This document shows, in pieces, positions 33,856-45,539 of a stretch of DNA of 64,000 bases (the first letter of the stretch is position 1; each line of letters starts with the position of its first letter). The notes below the pieces were generated by a model, which was given only the letters and a program-made list of their open reading frames with translations, did not search any database and was not told the origin of the DNA. This DNA is from Solea solea (lineage: Eukaryota > Chordata > Actinopteri > Pleuronectiformes > Soleidae), in NCBI RefSeq assembly GCF_958295425.1, contig NC_081150.1, positions 1,218,501 to 1,282,500 of the forward strand. Direction: 5' to 3'. The translations under genes were made by a program, and so were the position numbers.

Positions 33856-35100
33856 GTTGAGGTTATTTAATCTGTCATTTAAGCTGCGGTCAAGGGCTGG
33901 GGTTACAGTGGGGTCCATTGGAAGGAAGTTGAACCATGACAAATATCACTGCACTGTTTGGACGTTAAAATGAATGTTGATCTTAAATGATGTGTCTCCA
34001 ACACACTTCCATTTCAGCAAACTTGAAAGATCCTTGCAACTCAGTGACACTGACTGAATTATGAGCCTATTACACAAGTTATTATAAAAGGTATAAGATA
34101 GTAGCAGGTCACAGTGAGATGGTCATCCTAAATTCCTGACCCTGTTAGACATTTCAGGCTATCTTTGGTCCCAAGACCAAACAGCTGTCCTCAAACCTCT
34201 CTCACAGAACGGGATAGGACCAGATTAGGGTGGGTTCACCCAGGCTATCACAGGTTGAGCAGGACTGTGGCAACATTGTGTAATTATACTGAGGTTTGGT
34301 CACGATACAGTGCATTAATAATGAAAGCTGATAGATGTTGTGTCTGTGTTGGCTACGTCCTGTTTACTAGAGCGTATTATTCACAGGACAAAAGCCATTT
34401 ATAACATTTCAGGCTGTAAAAGCTCTGGTAATGTTAGCTTAGCTAAGGATGTGACAGCACTGGGCTCAGTCAGGGATTATAAACAACAAGCAAAAGTTTG
34501 AGTTTTGACAGGAAAATGCAACCCAAGATACACACTACTGCGTATCTACCTCTCTCCCTCTTCCATGACTGACAGTGATGGCCCGATACAGTCACCGTGG
34601 TGGTCCTGGCCTGGTCCACGTCAAACACACTGGAACCCGTCTGATCCAAACTCATTTATTTTGCTTTCATTTGACCAAAGAATATGCTGCCAACATTCAT
34701 CAGGCTTCTCTTCATGTTCTCTGGCAAACGCTAATGTTGCAGTCTCGTGCTGCTTTGGGAACAATGCTTTTCTTCTTGGACTCAGACCATAGAATTTGAC
34801 TTCATGCAGTGTCCTTCACACTGTCTGACCAGGCACTGAAACGCCAGTTTCCACAGCTAATCCTCCTGCAAAGTCAGAAGCACTTACTCATCTGTTTTTC
34901 AAAGCAACTTTGGCAGCTGGAACTTCTATTAGTGCTAGCTTCATGTAGCTCCTACCCTCTGCTGGAACTGTGTTCCCCATCCTGCAAACGCTCTTTTGAC
35001 TTCTCCATCTATAAAGTCCTATTTCTTTCATCTTCAGGCAGTTCCTCACAATGTGGACTCATGTTACATTAGACACAAGCCGGACCAAACCTGAGGAAGC
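33856..35100. other. Mostly unique sequence, no gene recognised
   Basis: The part 34550-35060 has wording that may come from a decayed DNA transposon (GTTCTCTGGCAAACGCTAAT), but no protein motif survives in any frame I can defend. No gene. Confidence 0.35.
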
Positions 35101-35103
35101 TGT

Positions 35104-35225
35104 CAGTCAAGTCAGATTTTATTTATAAGACCCAAAATCACAAATCACAAAACTGCCTCAGGGAGTTTAACAATATGTTCAGCATTATGACACCCTGTGT
35201 CCTTAGACCCTCGAAAGAGACGGAT
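35104..35225 (-). mobile_element. L2-like LINE 3'-region fragment, reversed
   Basis: GTCAGATTTTATTTATAAGA, ACAAATCACAAAACTGCCTC, GGGAGTTTAACAATATG and CCTTAGACCCTCGAAAGAG follow the reversed 3' region of a common fish LINE. Non-coding here. Confidence 0.55.
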
Positions 35226-36150
35226 AAAAAGTCCCAAATAAGAACAGAGCTGCGATTCCTGCTCTGTTTTTACAGAAGAGTAGAATTATATTCTATATTT
35301 ACTAACGTATTATAATAAAACTGACTGTACAAACTGTATTTTATTTCCTCTTTAACTATTTCCAGAAACTGTCTCTAAGAAATTGTGTTTCTCTAAGTTA
35401 CCGGCAGCTCATGTTTTCTATTAAGATGATGATGAGGATAGTTTGATGATTTATGTATTTGGCAAGTTGCAAACACACTGATGTTGAACGTATCAGTCAA
35501 ATATTCACAGACACAGATTTGTTCTCTGCCAAAAACGTGTGATCTTACTGTGAAAAAATCCACTTGTAGTGACTCCAGCATCATGAGACCTTACGCTGTT
35601 TTTATGGTTCTGTTTAGACTCTCAGAGATGTTGGTTAGTGTCAGTGAAAAAAACTCAATCTGGTTTCATATAAAAGAAGTTTATACTCACATCAGACACT
35701 TCATGGTGATTTATTCATTTATTGACTAACTTAACTGAAGCACATTAGTTGCCGAAAACCACAGAGAGGATTCCGGTCTCTGGTGTGACAGTCGTGTGCT
35801 TTGTACGCCCATCACCCACTGACACACATCCTGGCTGCTCTCTGAACATTATCCACACAGTAAAGAAGTTTCCCACAAAACACATTTGTGTGTGTGTCCA
35901 GGTTTGTTACCCTAGACCAGATGGAACTTTTCTGTTATAAACACTTAATTTACACGAAGAAAAAAAAAACTATTAAAATACATGTAAACATGTTAGTCTG
36001 TCAAATATGGTGGTAAATCCGATTTCTCAAAGTTGGAATGACACATGCAGATAATGTGGTTGGGAGTGAAATTACTCTTGGACCCAAACTGGCCTTGGCA
36101 GCTCCTGCACCAAGGCTTTGGCCTGGAAATAATCGAAGACGCCAGCACAC
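35226..36150. other. Unique AT-rich sequence, no gene recognised
   Basis: No feature supported. Confidence 0.45.
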
Positions 36151-36215
36151 AGAAGGAGAAGAAGAAGAAGGAGAAGAAGAAGAAGAAGAAGAAGAAGAAG
36201 AAGAAGAAGAAGAAG
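36151..36215. repeat. (AGA)n microsatellite, ~21 triplets
   Basis: Polypurine triplet run with two GGA interruptions near the left. It is translated as poly-Glu, Lys or Arg and as poly-Ser/Phe antisense. It sits directly before a Myb/SANT-like frame remnant. Confidence 0.95.
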
Positions 36216-36230
36216 ACCGTGAGAAGAAAC

Positions 36231-36320
36231 ATGGCAAACTGAACTGACGAGGAGATCAAACTTATGCTCTGTCAGCTCAAAGAATTTGACATTTTAAAGT
36301 CAATGGATGGCAGCAAGACT
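36231..36320 (+). pseudogene. Decayed Myb/SANT-like DNA-binding N-terminus (Harbinger-type)
   Basis: From ATG at 36231 the frame reads M-A-N-stop and then TDEEIKLMLCQLKEFD and ILKSMDG. The stop TGA (36240-36242) falls where Myb/SANT-like proteins carry the first conserved Trp (WTDEE), consistent with a TGG to TGA change. PIF/Harbinger transposons encode such a Myb-like partner of the transposase. The frame fails after about 30 codons. A short acidic peptide could match by chance, so the call is moderate. Confidence 0.45.
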
Positions 36321-36329
36321 CCGATTGAC

Positions 36330-37050
36330 ACTTGTTGTTGCCTGTAGTATAATATGTCAATCAGAAAAGCTGTAATAGTGACAAGCTGAAAGGACGGATC
36401 ACCACCTAGGTTAGCAGAGGCGGACAAATGTCATTCTTGCCAGTCCTTGTATACTGGAACAAGGTCTGTGCAGATTATATGGCATAGACATAGTCATAGT
36501 TCACTTCACTGTGAATGGAAATGTACTGACAGACTTTTCCAGGGCCAGCGGTCCTCGTGGGCACCAAAGCCTGGTCATTTCAGAGGGCTAAGGTGTGAAT
36601 TGTGGTTACATGAGTGTTAGGTAAGATTGGGGTGGCACTACAAGGGGCACAAGCACACAGGGAGTCCTTTGTTAGTCCTTTATTAAAAGTCCTGCCTAAT
36701 TTAGTTAAGAATTTGGTTCAAAACAAAAGTGTAGATACACGATTCAAAGGCCACAACACGACTGCTCGAGATTCCTTGCAATTCTCGAGATCTCCACAGC
36801 CTCTGGTGATAATACTGTATTTTAGGATTGGCTGTTCACAGAATCTGAGCACTGTCCTGAAAAGGAAAGCAATGCAACCTTTGAGCCAGGAATAGACTCA
36901 GGTTTAGGTTAGGTAAATAGATGCTGAAATCAAGCACAGCTGATCATCGTTGATATTTATCCAATTCCCCAGTTTGATGTGATCACCTCGAGTGAGCAAT
37001 CAAGACCAGGTTAAGAGGGAAAGGGTTTTTTACAGCTATAGAAAGACACA
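36330..37050. other. Unique sequence, no gene recognised
   Basis: No transposon ends belonging to the Myb-like remnant could be identified here. Confidence 0.4.
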
Positions 37051-37054
37051 TAAT

Positions 37055-37285
37055 CTGTGTTTATATAGCACTCTGAGTGGTCATCAAGCCTCTGCTGTAT
37101 GCCATTCACACATGCCCATTACCTTCTATAGGTCATGCTGCACTATTTTCGATTCATTCACGCACTGCTGGGACAGCTGTCAAGAATTGGGGTTCAGTGT
37201 TTTGCGCACCTCGAAACACGGAGCCAGGTCTCAAACTGCCAACCTTCTGTTTGGAGGACAACCAGCAGTGCCACTGCTGCCCCAC
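37055..37285 (-). mobile_element. tRNA-type SINE (family C-like), reversed
   Basis: Left part TTTATATAGCACTCTGAGTG and GTATGCCATTCACACATGCC, right part GAGCCAGGTCTCAAACTGCC, TTTGGAGGACAACCAGCAG and GCCACTGCTGCCCC. This is the layout of a fish SINE in reverse, with the tRNA-like head at the right. Confidence 0.6.
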
Positions 37286-37289
37286 GTGT

Positions 37290-37694
37290 GATTCATGTGA
37301 GAAACTGTTGTGTTTTGCACTTGGTTGTTGACTAAGCAAGACGTGGAGGACTAAGTCATGAGCTGGTAACCAGCGTAAATGATCCAAATAATGTAAGAGA
37401 ATAATCAGGTCCATTACAGGTCTTGGGCTTGAATGACAAGACATTCTGTGGATAATCATGCAGCACATTGTTCTCAACATAAGACACAGAAGGGAGGGAA
37501 TTAAGAAAGTGAGGAAAACTGAAAGGAATTAGATGCACATCTTGCTGTTGCCACCTCGTTTCTCTCGGAGTGCATTTAAATGATCCATTTATTAATCATC
37601 TATAAATGAATTAAAGGGCCATTATAATAATACTCAGTTAGATTGAGCAGATACCTAAAGAGTAGGGGTTTTCAGTTTTGGTAACCAGTCAGTC
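37290..37694. other. Unique sequence, no gene recognised
   Basis: No feature supported. Confidence 0.45.
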
Positions 37695-37790
37695 ACACAG
37701 GAGGACACGCAAACCCCATACAGACCCTTGGTTGGACTAGGTCACGGACCGGGGGCTTTTTGCTGTAAGGCAACAGTGTACAGTTGACGT
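37695..37790 (-). mobile_element. SINE family B, reversed head fragment
   Basis: CACAGGAGGACACGCAAACC, CCATACAGACCCTTGGTTGG, CGGACCGGGGGCTTTTTGCTG and AAGGCAACAGTGTA are the reversed tRNA-like head of the element at 14868-15180. The 3' half is missing. Confidence 0.65.
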
Positions 37791-38369
37791 AATGTGACAC
37801 GGCACCGGGACGATAGATTGTGTTTAATTTGATTTGTGTCAATATTTTCAAACACTTTTTAAGAAGAAAACAAGAGTTTATGAACAAAAATGAACCACTA
37901 AATTAAATACACAAATTGATTTAATCATTCAATAATATTATATTTTTTATTTTGGGGGGGGTACACTATTTGTTTGCTCCGCCACTTTTGCGTTTGCACT
38001 CTCTCACTTTTGTTTACGCTCCCTGATTTGTTCTTTGCACTGTGGTTTTTGTTTGCGATGCTGACTATGGGCGGGCCTTAGGAAGCTGCCTGCTGATTGG
38101 TCACTGAGTTTGGAGTGACAGGTCAGTGGACCAGAAGTAGTCATGGGCTTGGAGTTGCCTCCTGTCCATCGTCCCAAAAATCTATCCTATCCTAATCCTA
38201 AATTTTACTTCCGCTATAAACAACGCAGAGAAATAAACGGGAAATCTAAGTGTGTTACACCAGTGTGTTGGTGGTCAGTCTTCATGATGCATTTGAGACA
38301 CTACTTAAATATGCTATATTGACGTTGTTTACAAATGTTTTGAACACTTCTGAAATATGAGCCACTCTT
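37791..38369. other. Unique or weakly repetitive sequence, no gene recognised
   Basis: Includes a G8 run (37954-37961) and TTTGCACTCTCTCAC / TTTGTTTACGCTCCC wording that may be a dispersed repeat. No gene. Confidence 0.4.
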
Positions 38370-38752
38370 GTCATGAAGTTGAGAGGTGGCAGTGAAAGCA
38401 AGATGGCAGACCAGATCATACAGCTGACTGACAACGCTCTATATTTACTTACACTATTCACTCTTTGGCTAAAAAGGTTTCCTGTCAAAGACAGGGATAC
38501 GCAACAAAGGCACCATCTTTCTACAGCAGCCCATACGGACACATATCTTGCATTTTGAGGCACGACCTTACTTTAAAAACAAAGGTGAACGTCTCTGTCC
38601 AGATAAATCTGAGGCATACACCTATGAAGAAGAAGGAAGAAGTGCCAGAGAACGTGAAAGACGGTGTGTTTACATCCTTTCTCAAATGCAAAGCCACTGT
38701 AGGTTTTTCCACTCTACAGTCATTCATTATTATACACTGGACCTTTAAATCG
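38370..38752 (-). mobile_element. AAAGGTCCAGTG-type dispersed element, reversed
   Basis: The right end TATACACTGGACCTTTAA is the reverse of the AAAGGYCCAGTGYGTAA start at 40318. Inner CAAAGCCACTGTAG corresponds to the GTGGCCTTCAG region. GATGGCAGACCAGAT near 38401 lies toward the distal end. Non-coding. Confidence 0.5.
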
Positions 38753-39019
38753 GACTGTGCCTAGGACCAGGTAGTGCACCAGACTTAAGCCAATTCAAAA
38801 ACAATGTAGAAAACTTTCAAAACAAATCTGTTACGGTTGTGGGAAAAAAAAGTGTGCATTGAATACTTAATAAGAATAAAGTGATAAATAACGTCGTCAG
38901 GCAGAAGAGAGCGCATGTATCAGCTTGTAGTGACAAGCTCGCCAAAGCTGCATCTGCCAGAGCTGTGGTGCAAAAAAAGTGATGGAAAACATTCCCATGA
39001 TTTCTTTTCTGCCAACAGC

Positions 39020-39690
39020 GTCCCTGCACTTCCCTCTTCATATGTTTTATGGATTGCCATAACTCTGATACTGATACTGACTATTTTGAGAGTGTATTTT
39101 GTTTCCCCCGCTCTGCAGCGGCAACACAGCCACTGTTATTTCAGCCCCGCATGCCTCCATGGCAGTCTGCAGCATGGGAGGGCACCTGCAGGGGCTACAA
39201 ATGATAGTGCTGATGCAGGGTTCTGGATGTCCCCAACCTTGACACACCCTGGCTCTTCCCTGTGAACCAGCTTTGGCCCCCGCTGTCCCTATCCCTCGCA
39301 CAGACATTTTGAGCGAGCGATTATGGGCTCACTTTGGCCTGGCCCCTCACCCGCACACAGAAAGCAGGCACTTGGCCTCTGACTGGAGGGGACTCCAAAA
39401 CAACATGTGCATGGTCTGCATGCTGAAACTGAGCCGAGGATTCAGGAAGCAGCCTTCTCTCTCTGTGACAGTCCCTGCCCTGGTGCTTGACATGGTGTCA
39501 GGCCTGTGTGCCATGGTGGCTCAGCTCCTCTCAGCGCTCCAGACAGGCCAGATCCAGGCTCTGACAGGCTCAGTCTGTGGGGAGAGGCTGGGTCCAGACG
39601 CTGCTCTGACCCCGCTGCCCTCTGCATGTTGTTTACCTTCAGGTGTTGGCACCTGCTCAAAGGAGGGGGGGCGGGAATGAACAGGGGAGT
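39020..39690. other. GC-rich unique block with a 135-codon open frame
   Basis: About 670 bp of GC-rich, CpG-poor DNA. A + strand frame (39273-39680) starts MAPAVPIPRTDILSE and stays open 135 codons; an 84-codon antisense frame overlaps it. I recognise no domain, signal peptide or membrane segment. An acceptor-like TTGTTTACCTTCAG/GT occurs at about 39630. High GC alone lengthens open frames, so coding status is doubtful. It could be a regulatory block or an old exon relic. Confidence 0.3.
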
Positions 39691-40317
39691 CTGCATCCAG
39701 ACAGCAATCAGAAATTGACAATGCTGGAGCTCATAACACCTCAGCTAGACCTCGCAGGCCCAGTGGGGCTGCCAAAAACTGACTGGAGCTTGACCATGGC
39801 TTAAGCAGGTTCCCTACAGCCCAAATGGACCTGGATCCGTCTTTCACCTCGACATGAAAACACAACACATTTAATCACAAGTTTGCAGCTTAAGGAAAAG
39901 AGCACGTAGACAACATTTTGGAGGCAACAACAGCATAGAGCTAGTACAGTGAGACATCTGCAAACAGGTTGGTGTATGACTGAAACAACTGCTCGTTTGA
40001 TGACTGCACTGCTGCTGTATACATACAAACGCTCCATCTGTCAGGTCTGATAGTACTGCATGACGGAGGCCATTTTAAGATGAAGGCAACAGCATATAAA
40101 TGATGTTGCACAGAGAAGATTTGTCTCTATAATGTTAAAAGTGATTCCATGTTGAATGAAAATGACACATCCATCTTTTTATAGATGTTTTATACAAGTA
40201 TTGATTTGACTATGTTTTTCATAGTTGACAAGGAATTGCATTATTCTGTATTCAAAACACAACATAAAGAAATAAAATATGTTAACTTATGTTTTAAAAA
40301 CAAAATAGGCAACTTAA
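39691..40317. other. Unique sequence, no gene recognised
   Basis: No feature supported. Confidence 0.45.
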
Positions 40318-40620
40318 TCAATTTAAAGGCCCAGTGCGTAATATTTATCAATATTTATTGGTGAATATCCCTCACCTCACCCCGTCACTGGAGTGAGGTG
40401 GAGGACCTGTGTGGCCTTCAGTTTTCATTCAAACTCAAAACATGTTTAGTTTGTCCCTCGTGGGCAACCATAAAAAAGAACATGTGGGTCCAGAGTGACG
40501 GCCTCCACAGAGCTGACCGAGCTCCGGATATGAATAAAATAAAAGGCTCATGCAGGGGTAATGAAAACCAATCAAGTGACTGTGCAGTTATACACAAGCA
40601 AAATCATTTTATCTTTAATT
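40318..40620 (+). mobile_element. AAAGGCCCAGTG-type dispersed element
   Basis: TTAAAGGCCCAGTGCGTAA, CCTCACCTCACCCCGTCAC, GTGTGGCCTTCAGTTTTC, TTTAGTTTGTCCCTCGTGGG and AAAAGGCTCATGCAGGGGTA form the ordered motifs of a common fish interspersed element. The reversed copy is at 38370-38752. No transposase. Confidence 0.6.
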
Positions 40621-40919
40621 TCAGCCAAATTAAAATCATTTAAACTTAATTTACACATTGGATTTTAATAAAGTAATCATAATAATAATAATAATGATAT
40701 AAGATACTATCAAATTAAATGAAGCTTGCAGTAAGAAAAGAAAAGGCTGAGTTCATTAGCACCTTTGTGAGCAGGACCACCCTTTTTTCAACCCCCCACA
40801 CACCATGAATGGCTTATTTTATTTTATTTTTGGTTGATTTCTTTTACTTCCCTACTTTCTGCTCAATGGTGTGACGTCCAAATAAGAATTTGGGAACACA
40901 ATACGGATTTAAATACATC

Positions 40920-41390
40920 TGGCCTTTGGAATTAGGGGTTAAAATGACTGCACAGCGGTGAATATATACTTACTTATTGATGGTTTGGTGCCGACTGTTG
41001 TATTCACACAGAGCATCGGTGCATGAGTAATTATGGAGAGTTATTCAGCGGGAGTATAATTATGCAAAGTCTTTTAAACGACGGACAAATCTGTCGCCTT
41101 ATGTGCATTGTTTTGCAAATGTGGCTGATGATTCCGTTATCTGTCTCATGCTCCGCAACACCTGTTTCTTAGAATGGAAACACATTTTGACACCTGATTG
41201 TGACTGTGGCAATCCGTCAGAATCACATGCACAGTTCAGCCTCGAAGGAAAGCCGACTGCGAGCGGCTGCCCACAGGTGAGCTCTGCTACTCGCCGTGAA
41301 CCCGTCTGTCTTTCAGCTGCGTGGGCAGCAAACTTCAAACTAGGTCAAGAAGTAAGTGAGGATTTTGAATTTAGGAGACTTTAGAACGGT
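40920..41390. promoter_or_regulatory. Candidate conserved non-coding element
   Basis: Repeat-free block with GAGTAATTATGGAGAG and GTATAATTATGCAAAG cores near 41025-41066, then a CpG-containing part to 41300. Both 41099-41338 (minus) and 41103-41384 (plus) are open but show no domain. Resembles developmental enhancer sequence. Confidence 0.4.
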
Positions 41391-43649
41391 AGTTTCAGAA
41401 TCCGCACAAAAGAGGCTTTTAGCTATTTAGAATTAAACATGTCCTCATTTCGTGTTATACTGAAAGACAGCCACCGTTCTGCCAGTCCATCCTTACTAAA
41501 GAGTGGTTTAAAGTCTGATTTAGGAATTTAAATGTTGGGGGAAATGTTGAATAACGTGTCAAAAAGAGCATTGGAGACTTGAGAATGGTAGTTTCCGAAT
41601 CCTCACCAAAGGATTGGAGCGCATCACTTGAATTGTATGTAGAATTGTACGTGTCGACAGTTCTTTTCCCATCATTGTCTTTATTTACAGTATATTTCAT
41701 CTTTTTTTTCTTTAAACTTTATTTCAAACAGTCCACAAACACTGATAAAGGAAGACAATCAAAAGAAAAGGATAAACTAAAGATAAAGGTTAAAAACAAC
41801 TTGCATTTATGATTGTGTAAGTAAGATCAGACTGATGAGAAAAATACATCATTGTCCTGATTTTCCGTGTTATATGTATATATAACACGTATATGTACAA
41901 GTAACTTTGAGGGAGTAAAACCAACTTGAACTCGACTTCTTTACTTGAATGTTGAAAGGAACTTTTAGGATGATGACCAGACTTTTCTGTGTCATTGACA
42001 AACTTACTCACACTAGAAAGTTCCCAATGCTTAGAGGCTGAATCAGCCTGAAACAAAGACCGGATTTTTAGAGCTGGAGAAACACATTTTTACATTTATA
42101 AGTTTGATATTTTGGTGTATCTTCAACTACAACCTCCATAATTGCTTTAATAGTTAATGAATTCTCATCTTAGTGGCCCACATGTATAACAAATGCTAGT
42201 TTAAGACTATCTTTGCTTTATTCTGGCAGAAAGCTGAAGTTTGTGCCATGTGACGAACCTCTCACTCCCCCATACCTAAACCTGTGATTTAGAACAAAGC
42301 AGATGATGATTCACAGCTGCCTCCTTCAGTCAGTTCAACTGTGTGTTTTTTGTGACTTCTGGGTTTTAAACAGTTACTGTATTTCATGACAAAATAAACA
42401 CACGCATCATGGCAGCAGCAGACCAACAACGTGTGTGTTGGGAGAGTAACAAAGCAACACTTAAGCCAACATAGTCCCAGTTCCTCATAAATCCAAAAAC
42501 AATCCAAAAAAACACATTTTAAACATATATTCAGTTTCAAATCAGCAGGAAGTAAAAGTATTTTCTGGAATACATATATTTGTATGTTTAGTGTGAATTT
42601 ACTGCATGTAACTGTGAAAACGGGAGAAAATGTACGTGAGAAGTCAAGCATGAATTATGGCCGACAGAGCCACATGCAGTTTATCACCCTCCTCACATAC
42701 GCGTACTCGTACAAGTAGTAGAAAAGTTGTATTTAACGCTTACAACAAGACATTTTTAGTCCTCTCCAACAAAATGGCTTATCTGCACTTACGCGTCAGT
42801 TTCTTAAACGAATGAGAGTAAAAGGTGAGAAAAAAGAGGATTGTTCAATTGCCTGAACTGTAGTGGAAGTACGTCACCTGATGTCTGCAAATATATTCCC
42901 CTTTGGGGTCAAAGTCAATAACCCATTACATGGATTAAAAGAGCCTCTTCACGTCCTTCACTGCTCACTTCTGATTTTTATTCATTGGTTTCTATCGTGA
43001 AGAACTAGTTGGTAAAGAATGTGTCAAAGCAATTTACTCCCTAACATCTATACTCACACGCAGGACAAGAGTCATGCTGTGCATGGACGCGTTCTACTTC
43101 CTGGCTCATGAGGCAAACAATAAAAAATGAGGAAAAGAAAAAAAAATCCCATCTTGAAGGAAATCTTAAGCAGATGCATAGAAGCAGGAAAATCCCCCTG
43201 GATAAGCTGTTACGCCATGAAAACCTGTCTGCGGTTATGAGCTGACAACACACTACTGTTATTAAACATGGCTTTCATCTGTGACAGATCTAGAGAGGTA
43301 TTTCAGAGATGCACTGCGGGGCAAGTGCTCGATCCACTGGTACAAGATATTCCCGGCTCGGAGGTCCAGGCGACGTGTTTTATGACTTGATGTGTGCTCA
43401 GTGCACAATCCTGGGTAATCCTTCCAGAGACTGTTCTGTAAGCCAAACACACGCCAATCTACAGTCAGGTCAGAGTCATACATGTCATATATGTCATGTA
43501 TGATGGTTGAGAATAATGCACGCCGTTATTAACGCTACATTGGAACCAAACAATGCAAAGTTTTAAGTTAAGGCAAAGTCCAAGGAGGATAATGGTGGAG
43601 AAAGCCACTTTAAGAGATGCCCCGCCCACAATCAATATGTCGACTTTAC
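41391..43649. other. Unique AT-rich sequence, no gene recognised
   Basis: Contains the palindrome at 41866-41889 and a GGCAGCAGCAGACCAACAAC stretch (42411) that may be a stray arm of the 26711/53655 foldback family. No gene. Confidence 0.4.
41866..41889. repeat. 24-nt palindrome
   Basis: CGTGTTATAT (41866-41875) and ATATAACACG (41880-41889) are perfect inverted repeats around a 4-nt loop GTAT. Confidence 0.9.
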
Positions 43650-43775
43650 AGCGACGGCAGCTCAGTGGTAAAGCGAGTCGCCTTTCAACTCAAAGGTTGT
43701 GTGTTTGATTCCCTGCTCCACTAGTCTACATGCTGATGTGTCTTTGGGCAAGACAGTTAACATCACTTTGCTGTC
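43650..43775 (+). mobile_element. tRNA-type SINE (family C)
   Basis: A-box-like CAGCTCAGTGGTAAAGCGAG, B-box-like GTGTGTTTGATTCC, then CTAGTCTACATGCTGATGTG and TCTTTGGGCAAGACAGTTAA. The head is still tRNA-like, so this could retain a polymerase III promoter, but it does not fold as a full tRNA and is not called as one. Confidence 0.7.
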
Positions 43776-44767
43776 TGGTGGTGTTTAGTTGTTGTCTTGT
43801 GGTTCCGGTTTTATTTTGAAATTTCTCTCTCCTCTAGTTTCAGGTAACTTGGACCATGTATCACATGTCGTGTCCGGCCCCTACTAGAAAGACTCTGATG
43901 TCTCCACGGTTGGACACCTGCTGGACCCACTGTTACATTTCTGAAAACAAATAACTAACACTGAAGAAATAAGCTCCTTAAAAACTGTCAGACTGAGATG
44001 ATTAGAGTGATTTCACCAAGTCTAAATAAACTGGTGGATATTAATTAAAATTTTATTAACTGGCAAAATGTTGGACTCCAATGAAAACAGCAATAAGCTG
44101 TTTAAAACGGTGCTTACTGTGCTACATCATGTCATCTTATTACTGCTTTATTAGTGTTTAAAGAGGTACCAAAACATTAATGACAGGAACATTATCACTT
44201 TGCAGTGTTGTGTTTTTCTCCTTCCTCCGCCTCGTTTCCCAACACATTCATGAAAAACCACCACATCGTCATTTGTTTGTGCACATAACGTAGTTATAGA
44301 GCTCCAGTAGCTGATTCACGCAACCAAAACGACGCCACTGTGGCAGGAAACAACACTGTCCTTGTCCATAGACATTAACAAGCAGCATGGATACCAGGTA
44401 ACATGTCAGGCAACTCCACTCTTCACGGACTGTTTCCATAAAACAATTCAACCACGGTGACAAAGCAGTGAAGGACGCGCTAATGGGAGAGAATTTGACC
44501 AAACTGACAAAGATTCCAACAACAGCAGAGACCTGTGCCATGAAAGACACTCAAAGCAAGTGTAGAAGAGAGAGGGACGGGAACCCACAGACACTGGATT
44601 CCTCTTGTAGAATCATCACCAGATTCCAGCTTCCTGTTCAGAAGTTACTGAGAAACTTAAAGGAAAGTGTGTTTTATTGGTGTGAAGTCATGTTGGACCA
44701 GAAAAGTAAAGTATTACTGTATTTTAAGACATTTTGTTCTATTTGACAAAGTAAGGGTACAAGCAGT
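43776..44767. other. Unique sequence, no gene recognised
   Basis: Frames of 92-93 codons on both strands at 44269-44746 have no domain. Confidence 0.4.
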
Positions 44768-44945
44768 GTAAGTTAAGTCTCCCTTAAGTTTCCCCTCAAC
44801 TGACAGAATAAAGCAGTGAAACTTGAATGCTAACGTCAGTGTGGTAAAACGTAAGTATCTTGTTTATTTCCTGCTGTGTAAGTGTTGTCTGGAGCAGAAT
44901 GAGGGGAAGTTTATCAGAAAGTTGAAGATGTAACGCTGCAGGTGT
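44768..44945 (+). repeat. Dispersed repeat shared with 19437-19560
   Basis: TGTAAGTTAAGTCTCCCTTA then AGTTTCCCCTCAAC, with GGAAGTTTATCAGAAAG downstream, parallel the 19437 copy. Same orientation. Confidence 0.5.
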
Positions 44946-45539
44946 GGAGTGATGACTTTTCCAGCTGTTTCCATTCGTGTGAGAAGCACCCGTACTGTCG
45001 TAAGGGTAAGCTATATTCAGTCTGTCAGGTTTTGTGATAAATTGCTCGATCTTCCTGGATTTGAAGCGCACAGTGAACGTTTATTTTTCCCGTGATGTCC
45101 GGTGCTCTATACCTGCAAACTTCAGTATTATAGAGGCTTTATTTCCTGAGCAGCGCTTGTATTTCCACTGGGTCCAGACTTTGAGTCAAAACTGCACTAT
45201 TGAAAAGTAACCTGGCTGACCCATCTGTTTCTCCAGTATGTCCACAAGGACAATGAATTCAATATCTGTATTTTCTTATTGAGTTCAGAGGCATAGCAGT
45301 GATTTATTTCACCAATTAAACTGGGGGGGGGGGGGGGGGGGTGATAATTAGGTGTTGATGTGGGAGGGAGCCAGGCTGGGACTTTGTCCAGTATGCAGAG
45401 GTTAATGATAATCCCCTCTTTGAGATAAGTGCCATGTGACCAATGGGAGTTCAGAGCAAAGTGGCTGATCCAACAGACACCACCGCGGCCTCTGAAGTGC
45501 ATCAGCGAGCGTTGGGGCAAAGCCCTCGGCTGATGCACT
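44946..45539. other. Unique sequence with G19 run, no gene recognised
   Basis: Antisense frame 45197-45538 crosses the G-run as poly-Pro and is not considered real. Confidence 0.45.
45323..45341 (+). repeat. G19 homopolymer
   Basis: Nineteen consecutive guanines. Confidence 0.9.

Noticed and set aside
36038..36259. Acidic or Ser-rich proteins around 36.1 kb
   Set aside because: Translations of the (AGA)n run in different frames and strands; only the short Myb-like frame after 36231 has any motif support.
43650..43775. Possible tRNA gene
   Set aside because: It has A- and B-box-like blocks, but acceptor and anticodon stems do not pair and SINE body text follows.
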